Shown one piece after another: positions 8,971 through 18,529 of a stretch of 64,000 nt of DNA. Origin of the DNA: Bacteroidota bacterium. GTDB taxonomy: Bacteria; Bacteroidota; Bacteroidia; Bacteroidales; BM520. The stretch covers positions 1 through 64,000 of the forward strand of contig PDRJ01000037.1 in the NCBI GenBank assembly GCA_002748065.1. Reading direction: 5' to 3'. Position numbers and translations under genes: made by a program. Within the stretch, counting starts at the first letter, position 1. Every line of letters begins with the position of its first letter. The notes below the pieces were generated by a model. It searched no databases. It was not told the DNA's origin and was given only the letters and a program-made list of their open reading frames with translations.

Positions 8971-10851
8971 ATGAGAAAAATAATCTATTTTGTATTCCTT
9001 TTATTTGTGTTTTTAGCTGGTTGTTCATCGCCAGAGAATGTTGACTTAAACAAAATGTCTGAATATGAATTTCAAAGTTATATTCAAAAAGGTGTAGAAA
9101 GATGTGAGAATCAGCAGTTAAGTGTTCTTGATTATTTGGATAGTTTATCGGTTTCATCGGTTTTAGACGATCGCCACAAAGCACAGATAAATCTTCGTCG
9201 TACTATTTCTTTGTACTGGGAAGGCAAATTGGAGGCAGCAACTACAGCCTATAAGACCACGCTACAGCAAAATAACGGGGAGGTCAATGCGACACTTATT
9301 TCTGCGTACTACTTATTAGGTTCTATATTGCAGACAAAGAATCAGTTATATCAATCGCTCTATTATTATAATAAAGCGGGGGAGTTGTTAAGGAAATATG
9401 ATATATATCATACGCTTCCCCTGACAGCAGATAAGATGCTGATACGCATCTCTTTCTCCAATAAATATCTTAATCAGGTTAATTCTGCCAATAGGTTTAT
9501 GGATGCCGCTATTCATAAATATCATACATTGGGGGATACCAACAAACAAGAGGGGGCAAACCTCTATTTGGCCAAATGCTTTATGTTTTCCTCCAGAGAG
9601 AATCTCCATAAAGATTCGTTGGACTTCTACATTAACAAGGCCATGGAAATGGTTGGACAGGATAGCTCTGATATAGATATGGATAATCTTAATTATCTAA
9701 AAGCAGAATATTATTATAATACTCGACAAGTTGATTCTGCTTTGTTTTATATGCAACAATTATCGCAAGAGGTAAAAGATCAAGGTGTGGGTGATGAGAT
9801 TAATTTGTTGAGCATTTACAGTAGAAAAAAGCAATATGAAGCTGCAGATAAACAGTTGTTAGCTATTCAAAAATTTATGGACAAAGGCTCCCTTAATGCG
9901 GAAGACTCGCTGTCATTCTTCAACAATTTGGTTGATTATCATTTGAGTAGAAATGAATATGCTAAAACACAAAAGGCGTTTGATACCTTTCTGGATTTTC
10001 AAGCTAAATTCAATAATAGAGAGGCCAAGAAAAATATCAATGAATTGGCTTCTGTCATCGACCTGCAACAAAAGGAGGAGGAGTTGGCGAAGGTGAAAAG
10101 AGCATACGAAATCAGCTTGCAAAAGCGGAACCTCATCATCACCGTAAGTGTGTTGTTATTACTGACCATGTTGGCGTTTTTAGGCTATATGAAGTCGCAA
10201 TCTGATAGGCGTAAATTGTTTTTTGAGAATAGGGCTAATATGATGAAAATAAGGTTGTTACAAACCCAGATTAAACCCCATTTCATCTTTAATACTTTGG
10301 CCTCTATACAAAGTCTTATCAGGCTCAATCAAAACGATAGATCCATTAAGTATTTAAGCTCTTTTTCCCTGTTGCTTAGGCAGATCTTGGATTTGAGTAG
10401 AAATGCACGTATTTCGTTGGATAAAGAATTGGATATGATCAAAGCCTATGTCGAGATGCAAAAATTAAGAAAGCCTAATTTTGAGTTGAAAATAGAGCTC
10501 AGTCCCGAGGTAGAGGCTGCCAAGCATGACATGTATTTACCTGCACTTATTTTGCAACCCTTTGTAGAAAACGCCATTGTACACGGGTTTAACAACATTG
10601 ATTATAAAGGTGAAATACGTATTCGTATAGAGGATAAATTAACCTATCTGTTTGTGCGTATTAGTGATAATGGATGTGGGTTGCAACCGCAACCAACCAA
10701 CTCCAATACTTCGCATGGTATCGATATTATTCGTGAACATTTGCATACGTTGGCCAACGACTCAAAAACGCAGGCCGGTTTAGAGATAAAAAATCATACC
10801 GATACACATGGTACTTTAGTGGAGTTGAAGATTCCCCTTATGGTTTCGTAG
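8971..10851 (+). CDS. Sensor histidine kinase (His_kinase/LytS type) with periplasmic TPR region and lipobox
   Basis: LAGCSS lipobox, TPR-like repeats, one TM segment (IITVSVLLLLTMLAFLGYM), QTQIKPHFIFNTLASIQSLI His-kinase motif, C-terminal HATPase. Confidence 0.92.
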   Translation: MRKIIYFVFLLFVFLAGCSSPENVDLNKMSEYEFQSYIQKGVERCENQQLSVLDYLDSLSVSSVLDDRHKAQINLRRTISLYWEGKLEAATTAYKTTLQQNNGEVNATLISAYYLLGSILQTKNQLYQSLYYYNKAGELLRKYDIYHTLPLTADKMLIRISFSNKYLNQVNSANRFMDAAIHKYHTLGDTNKQEGANLYLAKCFMFSSRENLHKDSLDFYINKAMEMVGQDSSDIDMDNLNYLKAEYYYNTRQVDSALFYMQQLSQEVKDQGVGDEINLLSIYSRKKQYEAADKQLLAIQKFMDKGSLNAEDSLSFFNNLVDYHLSRNEYAKTQKAFDTFLDFQAKFNNREAKKNINELASVIDLQQKEEELAKVKRAYEISLQKRNLIITVSVLLLLTMLAFLGYMKSQSDRRKLFFENRANMMKIRLLQTQIKPHFIFNTLASIQSLIRLNQNDRSIKYLSSFSLLLRQILDLSRNARISLDKELDMIKAYVEMQKLRKPNFELKIELSPEVEAAKHDMYLPALILQPFVENAIVHGFNNIDYKGEIRIRIEDKLTYLFVRISDNGCGLQPQPTNSNTSHGIDIIREHLHTLANDSKTQAGLEIKNHTDTHGTLVELKIPLMVS

Positions 10852-10979
10852 TCTGTAAAACCGAATTTGCAATCATATTTCAGAAATTTGCATTCATCCT
10901 GTTCAATTTTACGTTCTCTCTTTTTGTCTGATATCGACGCTATATCTTTGTGGTAATTCACAATAAAAGCAATAAAATT

Positions 10980-11447
10980 ATGGGCGTATTAGACAGAAAA
11001 ATCACACAGTATGTAAGCTACAAAAAGACTGATGTAGAGGGGGTATCAGATTTCCTAAAGAAAAAAGTAGGCGAGAAGTATAAGGTCGTGTTTAAACAAA
11101 AAGGCAATGTTGCCAAACAAATGTTGTCCGGTGAAAAGGAAGACAATGTATTTGTTGAGAAAAACGCTTATCATCGTATACGTATAGAGTTGACGCATGT
11201 CCCTGCTAATCAAACAGAAGCTGGTAAAGAGGAATGGCTTTTTCATATCCTGAGAGCAGAGTTGAGTGGTTTTTTACGGGTTTTAGATAGAGAAACGGGT
11301 ATGATCGGCTCTTTTATCATTAGGTTGATTTATGGCAATGCTGAAGAATTTTATAGCGATGTTTTTGAGGCTTTGCATGAAGAATATGCTTTGGAAGAGA
11401 GAGAACTTAATGTGGGTGTATCGGCACTCTTTAACAAGAAGAAATGA
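10980..11447 (+). CDS. Hypothetical protein
   Basis: Intact ORF from an internal ATG (MGVLDRKITQYV...), overlapping the next gene by 4 nt; no family recognised. Confidence 0.7.
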   Translation: MGVLDRKITQYVSYKKTDVEGVSDFLKKKVGEKYKVVFKQKGNVAKQMLSGEKEDNVFVEKNAYHRIRIELTHVPANQTEAGKEEWLFHILRAELSGFLRVLDRETGMIGSFIIRLIYGNAEEFYSDVFEALHEEYALEERELNVGVSALFNKKK

Positions 11448-13036
11448 TCTCCATACAAGACCTAAGAGTGCAGTTGTATGCCGAGCACAAAAGAGATATA
11501 AGGCTCACAATAATGCGTAATGCCTTGGCCCTAGTGGCTATTATGGTCGTTGTAGCTTTGATCTATTATTTGGCCTTTGCGCAGTCCATAGCCTATTTTC
11601 AGGGCATGGTTAGTTTTTTTGATTCATCTCAAAATCCCGGTGCCGGTACGTATAAATTAATAGTGTCGCTTGTTTTTACTTCATTGCTTATCTATTGGGT
11701 GTATGATGTTGTGAAGCAATTTCAGCGCCCCAAAGAGATAGAGGCATTTATTGCCAAGATAGAGGAAGGTTGTATCGGGGCTGATATAGCTGATTATAGG
11801 GTCTATAAGATTGTGATCCCCTTGCCTAAGATCAAATTTAAGTTGAGTCCGATTACGTTTATAAGCGTGGTTTTTTCGCAAGAGCGCAAAATTTATAGGT
11901 TGCCTATTCAATCGGCATATATACCCGATGTCAAAACATATTTGAGTGGTGTGGAGCGGTCGGAAGTGCGCAAGGCTTGGTACGAGCTCTATGATGGCGA
12001 GACTACCACCTCTACAGAAACGGATAAATTGAATTCCATTCAAGAATTTCGAACTTTTGTGAAGAATGAATTGGCGGCAGAAATTGATGCCATTGAAAAC
12101 GCTAGAAAAAAGTCAAAATCAATCTACTATAAAGCGTTAGTGCCCGGTATTTTGATTGCTTTAGGATATTTGATTTTCAATCTTATGCACTCTTCAGGAA
12201 GCATTCACCTGGATTCCCAAACGCTGATCATTGGCTTTGTAAGTATCGCCGTTCTCTTCTACCTTATAATGCATGTAGGGGTGTTGCGTCCACGCCAAGG
12301 CATGGCTGTAGAACAAAGTTTTGATACACAATTCAAGACCAAAGTTTTCAATAAATTGGTACAATATATCAATCCTAAGTTTCGGTATATTATGCACGGA
12401 CATATCGATTTGCCCGAATTTCTGGAGATGGGCTTTTTTGAGCAAAAGCATTATGATCTTACCGGAAATGACCAAATTATGGGTAAACATAGCGGTGTGC
12501 CTTTTCAGTTATGTGATTTGCAAGTGCAAAGAGAGCGTCAATTTACGAGAGAAGACGAAGCTCCAGATATGGTGTTTTCGGGGCAGGTGTTTATCGCCAA
12601 GTTCCATAAAACATTGAAAGGAGAGGTCTATGTGATCTCCAGAGAGGTGGATGGCAAATTTTACGCTTCAAGTGATATCCGTCGTCATCTTAACCATTTG
12701 GGAGAAAAAGTACGCTTGGAAGACCCCGAGTTTATGAAAATGTTTGAGGTATATGCCACCGACCAGGTAGAAGCACGGTATGTGCTCTCTTCGTCGCTTA
12801 TGGAACGGATAAAAAACTTGGCCAAAGCTGACAAAAGGCATAAACTGATGATTTCCTTTAGAAATAATCGTATATCGTTGATTGATAATAGTTTAACGAA
12901 TAATTTCGAGCTGTCTATGTTCAAGTCTATTACTAAAAATGAACAAGTGGTAGCCTTTTATGAAACACTGTGTGCACAGTTGCGCATCATAGATGATTTG
13001 AAATTGAATATAAATATATGGAAAAGAGAAGTCTAA
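11444..13036 (+). CDS. DUF3137-like membrane protein
   Basis: Two pairs of TM segments and a C-terminal region FSGQVFIAKFHKTLKGEVYVISR...DPEFMKMFEVYATDQVEARYVLSSSLMERI typical of DUF3137. Confidence 0.75.
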   Translation: MISIQDLRVQLYAEHKRDIRLTIMRNALALVAIMVVVALIYYLAFAQSIAYFQGMVSFFDSSQNPGAGTYKLIVSLVFTSLLIYWVYDVVKQFQRPKEIEAFIAKIEEGCIGADIADYRVYKIVIPLPKIKFKLSPITFISVVFSQERKIYRLPIQSAYIPDVKTYLSGVERSEVRKAWYELYDGETTTSTETDKLNSIQEFRTFVKNELAAEIDAIENARKKSKSIYYKALVPGILIALGYLIFNLMHSSGSIHLDSQTLIIGFVSIAVLFYLIMHVGVLRPRQGMAVEQSFDTQFKTKVFNKLVQYINPKFRYIMHGHIDLPEFLEMGFFEQKHYDLTGNDQIMGKHSGVPFQLCDLQVQRERQFTREDEAPDMVFSGQVFIAKFHKTLKGEVYVISREVDGKFYASSDIRRHLNHLGEKVRLEDPEFMKMFEVYATDQVEARYVLSSSLMERIKNLAKADKRHKLMISFRNNRISLIDNSLTNNFELSMFKSITKNEQVVAFYETLCAQLRIIDDLKLNINIWKREV

Positions 13037-13081
13037 AAGAGGATAAATGTGGTTTAATCATGTACAAAATAGTTTAAGCGT

Positions 13082-13690
13082 ATGAAAAAGAATGTGTTTG
13101 TTTTAAGTGTAATGGGGATGATGGCCGTTCTATTTACGGCGTGCTCATCATTTAAAAGTCAAAAAATCAGCAACTCCCAAGATCTGTCAGCTGTTATGGA
13201 GATAGTAGCAAGCCATTTCCCTGATGATAACCTGTTGCATATCGCGATTCTGGCCGACGACCATTTGAGTGATAAGTTTGAGACTTTAAATGTGTATTAT
13301 TATGAGAACGATAAGGTGTATGTGGCCACGTACTACGAATTTCAAGCGGGGTGGTTAGACCCTGAAAAGTCGCCTTTTCATGGTATAAAAAAGGCATCAA
13401 ATAAGGTTAATCGTTTGAAAAAAGCAAGTGATTTTGACTTTGGTAATGTGCAAGAATTGTTGACTAAAGCGATTCTCTTTATAGAAGAAAATAGCGATGA
13501 GTTCGAGGATTTTAAATTGTATAGCATTGAGCAAGGCAGCCAACCCAATGGAGAGATGGAAACCAAATTTACTGTAAATGCTACGAAAAAAGATGAGGGT
13601 AGTACGAGACAAGGTAGAAATATTGTAACCACTTACTACGAGTTTAACTTTATCGTTGACGAACGGGGTGAAATAACATACCAAGAATAA
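13082..13690 (+). CDS. Hypothetical lipoprotein (202 aa)
   Basis: Signal peptide plus lipobox (LFTACSS); same length and layout as the next gene. Confidence 0.7.
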   Translation: MKKNVFVLSVMGMMAVLFTACSSFKSQKISNSQDLSAVMEIVASHFPDDNLLHIAILADDHLSDKFETLNVYYYENDKVYVATYYEFQAGWLDPEKSPFHGIKKASNKVNRLKKASDFDFGNVQELLTKAILFIEENSDEFEDFKLYSIEQGSQPNGEMETKFTVNATKKDEGSTRQGRNIVTTYYEFNFIVDERGEITYQE

Positions 13691-13702
13691 AACTATAAAC
13701 AG

Positions 13703-14311
13703 ATGAAACTTCAGCACTATTTTTTATACCTCATCCTATTGGTCCTGGTAACGGCTTGTGGGGGCGTTTCTTCACCCACACTGGAGATGAGCAACAAAGA
13801 GGGACTTACAGCAATTAAAAAACTCCTGATATCGCATTGGGGAGAGGATACAGATTTTGTCTCTTTAAGTCTTATTTCAGCAGATGATTATGCGCAGTGT
13901 TTGTTTGACGTGGCTCGTTTGCAGAATAAAGATCATCAGCTTATCTATATGTATATCTCCAACCAGGTGGTGACAACAGAAACATCGCTTAAAGGGGACT
14001 TACTAAAAGTTAAACCCTTAAAGGTAAAGGATATAGATATTGATTCTATAATAGCATATAAAGAAAAGGCAGCTTCTTTAATCGTTTCAAAATCAGCCGA
14101 TTTTATAGCGTTTCAGATTAAGGAGGTATCCTATTCCCTCTACTCGGATGGTAGGCAACATTGTGATTTAGAGTTGGTGGCTAAGAAAAAAGATATCTCT
14201 CCAACCATATATGGTAAGAGAGTCGCCCCCAAGTCTGCCTATTTTTCCTTTCATTTTACGGTTGATATAAGTACGGGAGAGGTGGTTTGTGTCTATGGAT
14301 TAGACGATTAA
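13703..14311 (+). CDS. Hypothetical lipoprotein (202 aa), probable paralogue of the preceding gene
   Basis: Signal peptide plus lipobox (LVTACGG); same length; comparable terminal FxFTVDxxxGE / FNFIVDERGE motif. Confidence 0.7.
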   Translation: MKLQHYFLYLILLVLVTACGGVSSPTLEMSNKEGLTAIKKLLISHWGEDTDFVSLSLISADDYAQCLFDVARLQNKDHQLIYMYISNQVVTTETSLKGDLLKVKPLKVKDIDIDSIIAYKEKAASLIVSKSADFIAFQIKEVSYSLYSDGRQHCDLELVAKKKDISPTIYGKRVAPKSAYFSFHFTVDISTGEVVCVYGLDD

Positions 14312-14376
14312 GTGTCATTTTTTTGAACTCGTTTGGGTGGTGAAAGGTTAAACTCGGTCTTTATAGACAGACGCTA
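14312..14376 (-). repeat. Short degenerate MITE-family remnant with a recognisable TIR end (…GGTCTTTATAGACAGACGCTA)
   Basis: Right end matches the family TIR; its terminal TAG (reverse strand) coincides with the stop codon of the EamA gene. Confidence 0.6.
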
Positions 14377-15243
14377 ACTAAGGAGAATGATGATGGCTCC
14401 CACAACCATGATCAACGTGGCCAGACTTCTGCGGGCTAAGTGCTTTTCCCGGAAATAGCGGCCGCCCAAGAGTGTGGCAAAGAAGACGGAGGTTCGTTTG
14501 ATGGATAATACCAGAGCCACCGCCCCGGTTTTTACGGCCAGGATGTGCGAGTAGCGATAGAGAAGGGTGAGGATTGCCACCGCAATGAGTAATTTCTGCG
14601 TTTCTCCAAATTGTTTTCTGAGCGGTTTACCCTTCTTCCCTCGTAACATAAATACCGTGAGGAAAATCAGGGTGTAAAAGAGCTGTTGTAAGGGTAAAAA
14701 GGCTTCCGGTGGGAGTTTATACCCTTTCAGCAGTGTTTTGTCGAGAATGGAGGTGGTTGAGAAGAGAAGGATGGCTCCAATAAGGTACCATTGGCTTCTG
14801 TGGCGGCGAAGAAAATAGAAGGGGGAGAGCCACTCTTTGTTCTCCAACTGAAGCAGATAGGTGCCTAACAGCAAAAGAGTCATCCCCCCAATTTCCGTGG
14901 GGGAGATTTTTTCATCCAATAAAAAGAATGCCAGGAGAGCCACGATGGCAGGGGTGAAAACCAACAGGGGAAGCGCATTGCTGATATCATTCTCTTTTAA
15001 TCCCTTCATCACCCAAAGAAAGGCCGTTGCACCCAGAAGAGATTTGAGGAATAATAGTCCGATAGCTGTAAAACTAAGGCTCGGCAGATGGACAAAAAAT
15101 AGAAAGGGGAGGGTGAAAACAGCAGTGATGGCCGAGACCATCAAAGAGAAACTTTGTGCATCATTTTTTAGGAGTGCCTTTTTCTCAAAGATTGCTGCCG
15201 TAGCAGAGCCGAGTGCGGAGATCAATGCCAGAAGTTGCCACAT
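14374..15243 (-). CDS. EamA/DMT-family transporter
   Basis: 289 aa, ~10 TM segments, duplicated EamA architecture (GSATAAIFEKKAL..., ...MVVGAIIILLS). Confidence 0.85.
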   Translation of the reverse strand: MWQLLALISALGSATAAIFEKKALLKNDAQSFSLMVSAITAVFTLPFLFFVHLPSLSFTAIGLLFLKSLLGATAFLWVMKGLKENDISNALPLLVFTPAIVALLAFFLLDEKISPTEIGGMTLLLLGTYLLQLENKEWLSPFYFLRRHRSQWYLIGAILLFSTTSILDKTLLKGYKLPPEAFLPLQQLFYTLIFLTVFMLRGKKGKPLRKQFGETQKLLIAVAILTLLYRYSHILAVKTGAVALVLSIKRTSVFFATLLGGRYFREKHLARRSLATLIMVVGAIIILLS

Positions 15244-15322
15244 AGGCGTTGGAGTTTAGTTGTTAGGGTAGTGAGAAAACCTGACTTCCAATGCACAGAG
15301 GAGTATCGTTCTTCTAAAGTTC

Positions 15323-15598
15323 TTATGGACAGACACTAAATAGCATCTCTTTGACTTGGATATGTGCTATGGCATGGAGTGCCTGGATTAGGTTCTCGCG
15401 CTCCTGTTGGCTTCCCACCAGCTCGATGAGGAGAAGACCGCCGGATCCGCAACACGCTTCTGGTGAGATATCGTGTAGCCCGATGCGGGTTCGGATGCTA
15501 CAACCGTAGCTGGTCAGGAGTTTTTGCACCTGTTGTGCCTCGTTTTTGCGATTCCCGATAAAGATTCCAAGAATTTGTATGGTTTCCATATTAACCAA
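15323..15598 (-). CDS. TM1266-like iron-only hydrogenase system regulator (copy 1)
   Basis: Small ACT-like protein IQILGIFIGNRKNEAQQVQKLLTSYGCSIRTRIGLHD..., related to two other small ORFs around hydG. Confidence 0.75.
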   Translation of the reverse strand: MVNMETIQILGIFIGNRKNEAQQVQKLLTSYGCSIRTRIGLHDISPEACCGSGGLLLIELVGSQQERENLIQALHAIAHIQVKEMLFSVCP

Positions 15599-15625
15599 TT
15601 TCTTTTTATAGGGTTGACAATGAGA

Positions 15626-15883
15626 TTAGATGGGGAAGGTCATCTCCTTAACTTCGATGCCTCCAATATGGGTTAATGCTTCAATCATCGTTTTTTGTGC
15701 CTCCTCTTCCCCTTGTAGGGTGAGTATGAGGAGGCCGATTCTTGAGCAGACAGCTTCCGACACTTCGTGGTAGCCCATGCGTGAACGGATGATATCTCCA
15801 TATTCCGATAGGATGGTTTGGGTTTTACCCGCCTCTTTGATGCGATCCTTAATAAGGATGCCTACAATTCGTAAATTATCCAT
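15626..15883 (-). CDS. TM1266-like iron-only hydrogenase system regulator (copy 2)
   Basis: LRIVGILIKDRIKEAGKTQTILSEYGDIIRSRMGYHE...IGGIEVKEMTFPI. Confidence 0.78.
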   Translation of the reverse strand: MDNLRIVGILIKDRIKEAGKTQTILSEYGDIIRSRMGYHEVSEAVCSRIGLLILTLQGEEEAQKTMIEALTHIGGIEVKEMTFPI

Positions 15884-15900
15884 AAAAGGTGATTGTGTGA

Positions 15901-17337
15901 TTAGAAGTAGAGGTCTCTCTCTCCCTGTTTGATTTTTTCTATTCGTTTTTTGATCTCTTCGGTGTTGACTTTATATGTTCCTTGCTCCAGTTGTGCCAAC
16001 TCCTCGTTAATGCGTCTCCACCCTTTTTCGGCTACAGTGTCATCGGCATAATCCGAAATATATTCAGCCAATGTGAGCATGGCATTGGGGGTGCAATATC
16101 GTTTGATAAAGCCTGGTACAGAGAACTCCATAAAGTGCTCTCCGGTACGACCCAGTCGATAACAAGCCGTGCAGAAGGAGGGAAGGTATTTGTGATCCAA
16201 TAGTTCATCAATCACATCATTGAGAGAGCGGTCATCAGAGATCTTGAACTGTTCTCGGTTGAGGTTCTGTTGCTCATTTTGTATCTTTGAGTATTCGCCT
16301 AGTTCGATTTTGGTACCGCCATCAATCTGGGAAACACCAAATTGTAAGACTTCACGTCGGATATCGGGATCCTCTCGGGCGGTTAGAATGAGGCCGGTGT
16401 AGGGAACTGCCAAGCGGAGGATGGCTACCAGTTTGGTGAAATCAGCATCGCTTACCTCATACTCGTTGGTGAGGTTTAGTTTCTGGGCGTCTTTGATGCG
16501 GGGAAAACTGATGGTGTGGGGGCCTATGTTATAACAGGCTTCCAAGTGGACGGTGTGGCGAACTAGCGCCAGCACCTCAAAACGCCAATCGTACAGACCG
16601 AAGAGCGCACCAATACCCACATCGTCAAGGCCTGCCTCTTGTGCCCTGTCCAGGGAAGTCAACCGATAGTCATAATCTCGTTTCTTTCCGCCGAGGTGAT
16701 ATCGGGCATAAGCCTCTTTGTGGTAAGTCTCTTGGAAGACTTGGTAGGTGCCAATGCCTGCATCTTTAACTGTTCTGAATCCTTCAATGTCCAGAGGGGC
16801 AGCATTGATGTTTACGCGGCGAATCTCTCCCTTATTCTTTTTTACCCCATAGGTGACTTTCACTGTATGGGCAATGTATTCCGGGCTATATTCCGGATGT
16901 TCTCCATAGACCAAAATGAGCCTCTTTTGTCCGTTATCTTCCAACGCCTCTACCTCCTTAATAATCTCTTGGTCGGAGAGGGTTTTTCGGATGGCCTCTT
17001 TGTTGGATACGCGAAAACCACAGTATTTACAGTTGTTCGTACAGCGGTTGCCAATGTAGAGAGGAGCAAAAAGGACAATACGATTGCCGTAAACCTTCTC
17101 TTTGAGCTTCCTGGCCCCCTCTTTGATCATCTCAATCTGTTCCGGTTTGTTGGCATTAACGAGGATGGCAGTTTCTGCCAACGTTAGTCGTTGCTTATCC
17201 AATGATTTTGCAATGATCTGTGCAATTTTTTCATCGGTAGCCTTGGCATTATGGAGATGGTTCCACAGTTCCTCTGCATCAATAAATGGTTGCATCCTTC
17301 TGTCAGGAATGGTACATTTTTCCGGTCTAAAGCGCAT
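15901..17337 (-). CDS. hydG: [FeFe] hydrogenase H-cluster radical SAM maturase HydG
   Basis: 478 aa; radical SAM CTNNCKYCGF motif; VFQETYHKEAYARYHLGGKKRDYDYRL; C-terminal CTACYRLGRTGEHFM. Confidence 0.95.
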   Translation of the reverse strand: MRFRPEKCTIPDRRMQPFIDAEELWNHLHNAKATDEKIAQIIAKSLDKQRLTLAETAILVNANKPEQIEMIKEGARKLKEKVYGNRIVLFAPLYIGNRCTNNCKYCGFRVSNKEAIRKTLSDQEIIKEVEALEDNGQKRLILVYGEHPEYSPEYIAHTVKVTYGVKKNKGEIRRVNINAAPLDIEGFRTVKDAGIGTYQVFQETYHKEAYARYHLGGKKRDYDYRLTSLDRAQEAGLDDVGIGALFGLYDWRFEVLALVRHTVHLEACYNIGPHTISFPRIKDAQKLNLTNEYEVSDADFTKLVAILRLAVPYTGLILTAREDPDIRREVLQFGVSQIDGGTKIELGEYSKIQNEQQNLNREQFKISDDRSLNDVIDELLDHKYLPSFCTACYRLGRTGEHFMEFSVPGFIKRYCTPNAMLTLAEYISDYADDTVAEKGWRRINEELAQLEQGTYKVNTEEIKKRIEKIKQGERDLYF

Positions 17338-17359
17338 CTTCTTATGTGTTTGTTATAGG

Positions 17360-17650
17360 TTAAAAGTTTATGTCTGACGCAGGGAAAAGCGCTGATTTAA
17401 CGTGGATGTCCCTTATTCGACCCAGTTGACCACTTAATGCTCCAAACTCATCTGTGGTGGCTTCAAGAATGATAGAGATGATTCCTATATCTTGAGTGCG
17501 AGAAGGAACTCCTTGCCTACCAATAATTAAGGAAGAGAAATTTGATAAAATCCTATTGACCGTATGAGCTTGCGCTATGTCGCGTAAAAGAATAATGATA
17601 GTGCCAATTCTCTTTTCCATCAGAATGCCTCCTTTGGGGTTGAATCTCAA
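17360..17650 (-). CDS. TM1266-like iron-only hydrogenase system regulator (copy 3)
   Basis: RIGTIIILLRDIAQAHTVNRILSNFSSLIIGRQGVPSRTQDIGIISIILEATTDEFGALSGQLGRIRDIHVKSALF. Confidence 0.72.
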   Translation of the reverse strand: MRFNPKGGILMEKRIGTIIILLRDIAQAHTVNRILSNFSSLIIGRQGVPSRTQDIGIISIILEATTDEFGALSGQLGRIRDIHVKSALFPASDINF

Positions 17651-17764
17651 TGTTACATCCTTGGCTCAGAAATAATCCTCGCGTCAGATAGGGCAAAGGT
17701 ATGCATTTTATTTTGTTTATTACAAGAGATGGATTGTATCAATTGTTATGCCAGCGTTAGAGGG

Positions 17765-18397
17765 TTACCTCTCTTGGGTATTTTGTTTGACAAAATAGGC
17801 GATCTTTTCCAAGGAGGTGATCATGTCATACTCCTCCAGATGAATCTGTTCAGGAACACGAAGCGACTTGGGCGTATAGTTCATAATCCCCTTAATGCCG
17901 ACTTTTATTAAGCGATCGACAACAGGTAAACACGCTTCCGCAGGGAGCGTTAGAATGACCATTTTAATCTGTTTTTGTGGTATGACCTCTTCCAACTGGT
18001 CAATGGAATAACAAGGAACTCCCGAAAAGCGTTTACCGGTTTTTCCCGGGTCAATATCGAAAGAAGCCGTGATGGAGAGTTTGGCTCTTTTGCCATTGAA
18101 GTAGGAGAGGATTGCACGCCCAAGATTTCCCAATCCAATAATGGCTGCATTTTGGCCGAAAGGCGTGTCCATGATGTCGCCAATTAAGTTGATGAGATTT
18201 CGGATATCATACCCTTTGCGGAGTGTGCCGGAATAACCGATAAGCATAATGTCACGGCGAACTTGTACCGGCGTGATATGTAAAAGGTTGGCAAGTTCAT
18301 GGGAAAAAATATGGGTATTCCCCTCTGTTAACTGATTGTATAATACCCTCCGATATTTACATAGCCTCTCTACCGTTTTGTTGGGTAATGTGTTCAT
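17765..18397 (-). CDS. rex: Redox-sensing transcriptional repressor Rex
   Basis: N-terminal winged-helix (LPNKTVERLCKYRRVLYNQL...HITPVQVRRDIMLIGYSG) and Rossmann domain (AAIIGLGNLGRAILSYFNG). Confidence 0.95.
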   Translation of the reverse strand: MNTLPNKTVERLCKYRRVLYNQLTEGNTHIFSHELANLLHITPVQVRRDIMLIGYSGTLRKGYDIRNLINLIGDIMDTPFGQNAAIIGLGNLGRAILSYFNGKRAKLSITASFDIDPGKTGKRFSGVPCYSIDQLEEVIPQKQIKMVILTLPAEACLPVVDRLIKVGIKGIMNYTPKSLRVPEQIHLEEYDMITSLEKIAYFVKQNTQER

Positions 18398-18529
18398 GCG
18401 ATCCTAGGGTTAAATGAGGGTTTTGTTACGCTTTCATATACAATCTTTTTCTTCTCCTCTTTGATGTTTTTCAAGAGAAGCGAAATTTGTCTTCATGCTC
18501 TCTCTTAGCAATCACGACAAACAGCTCTA

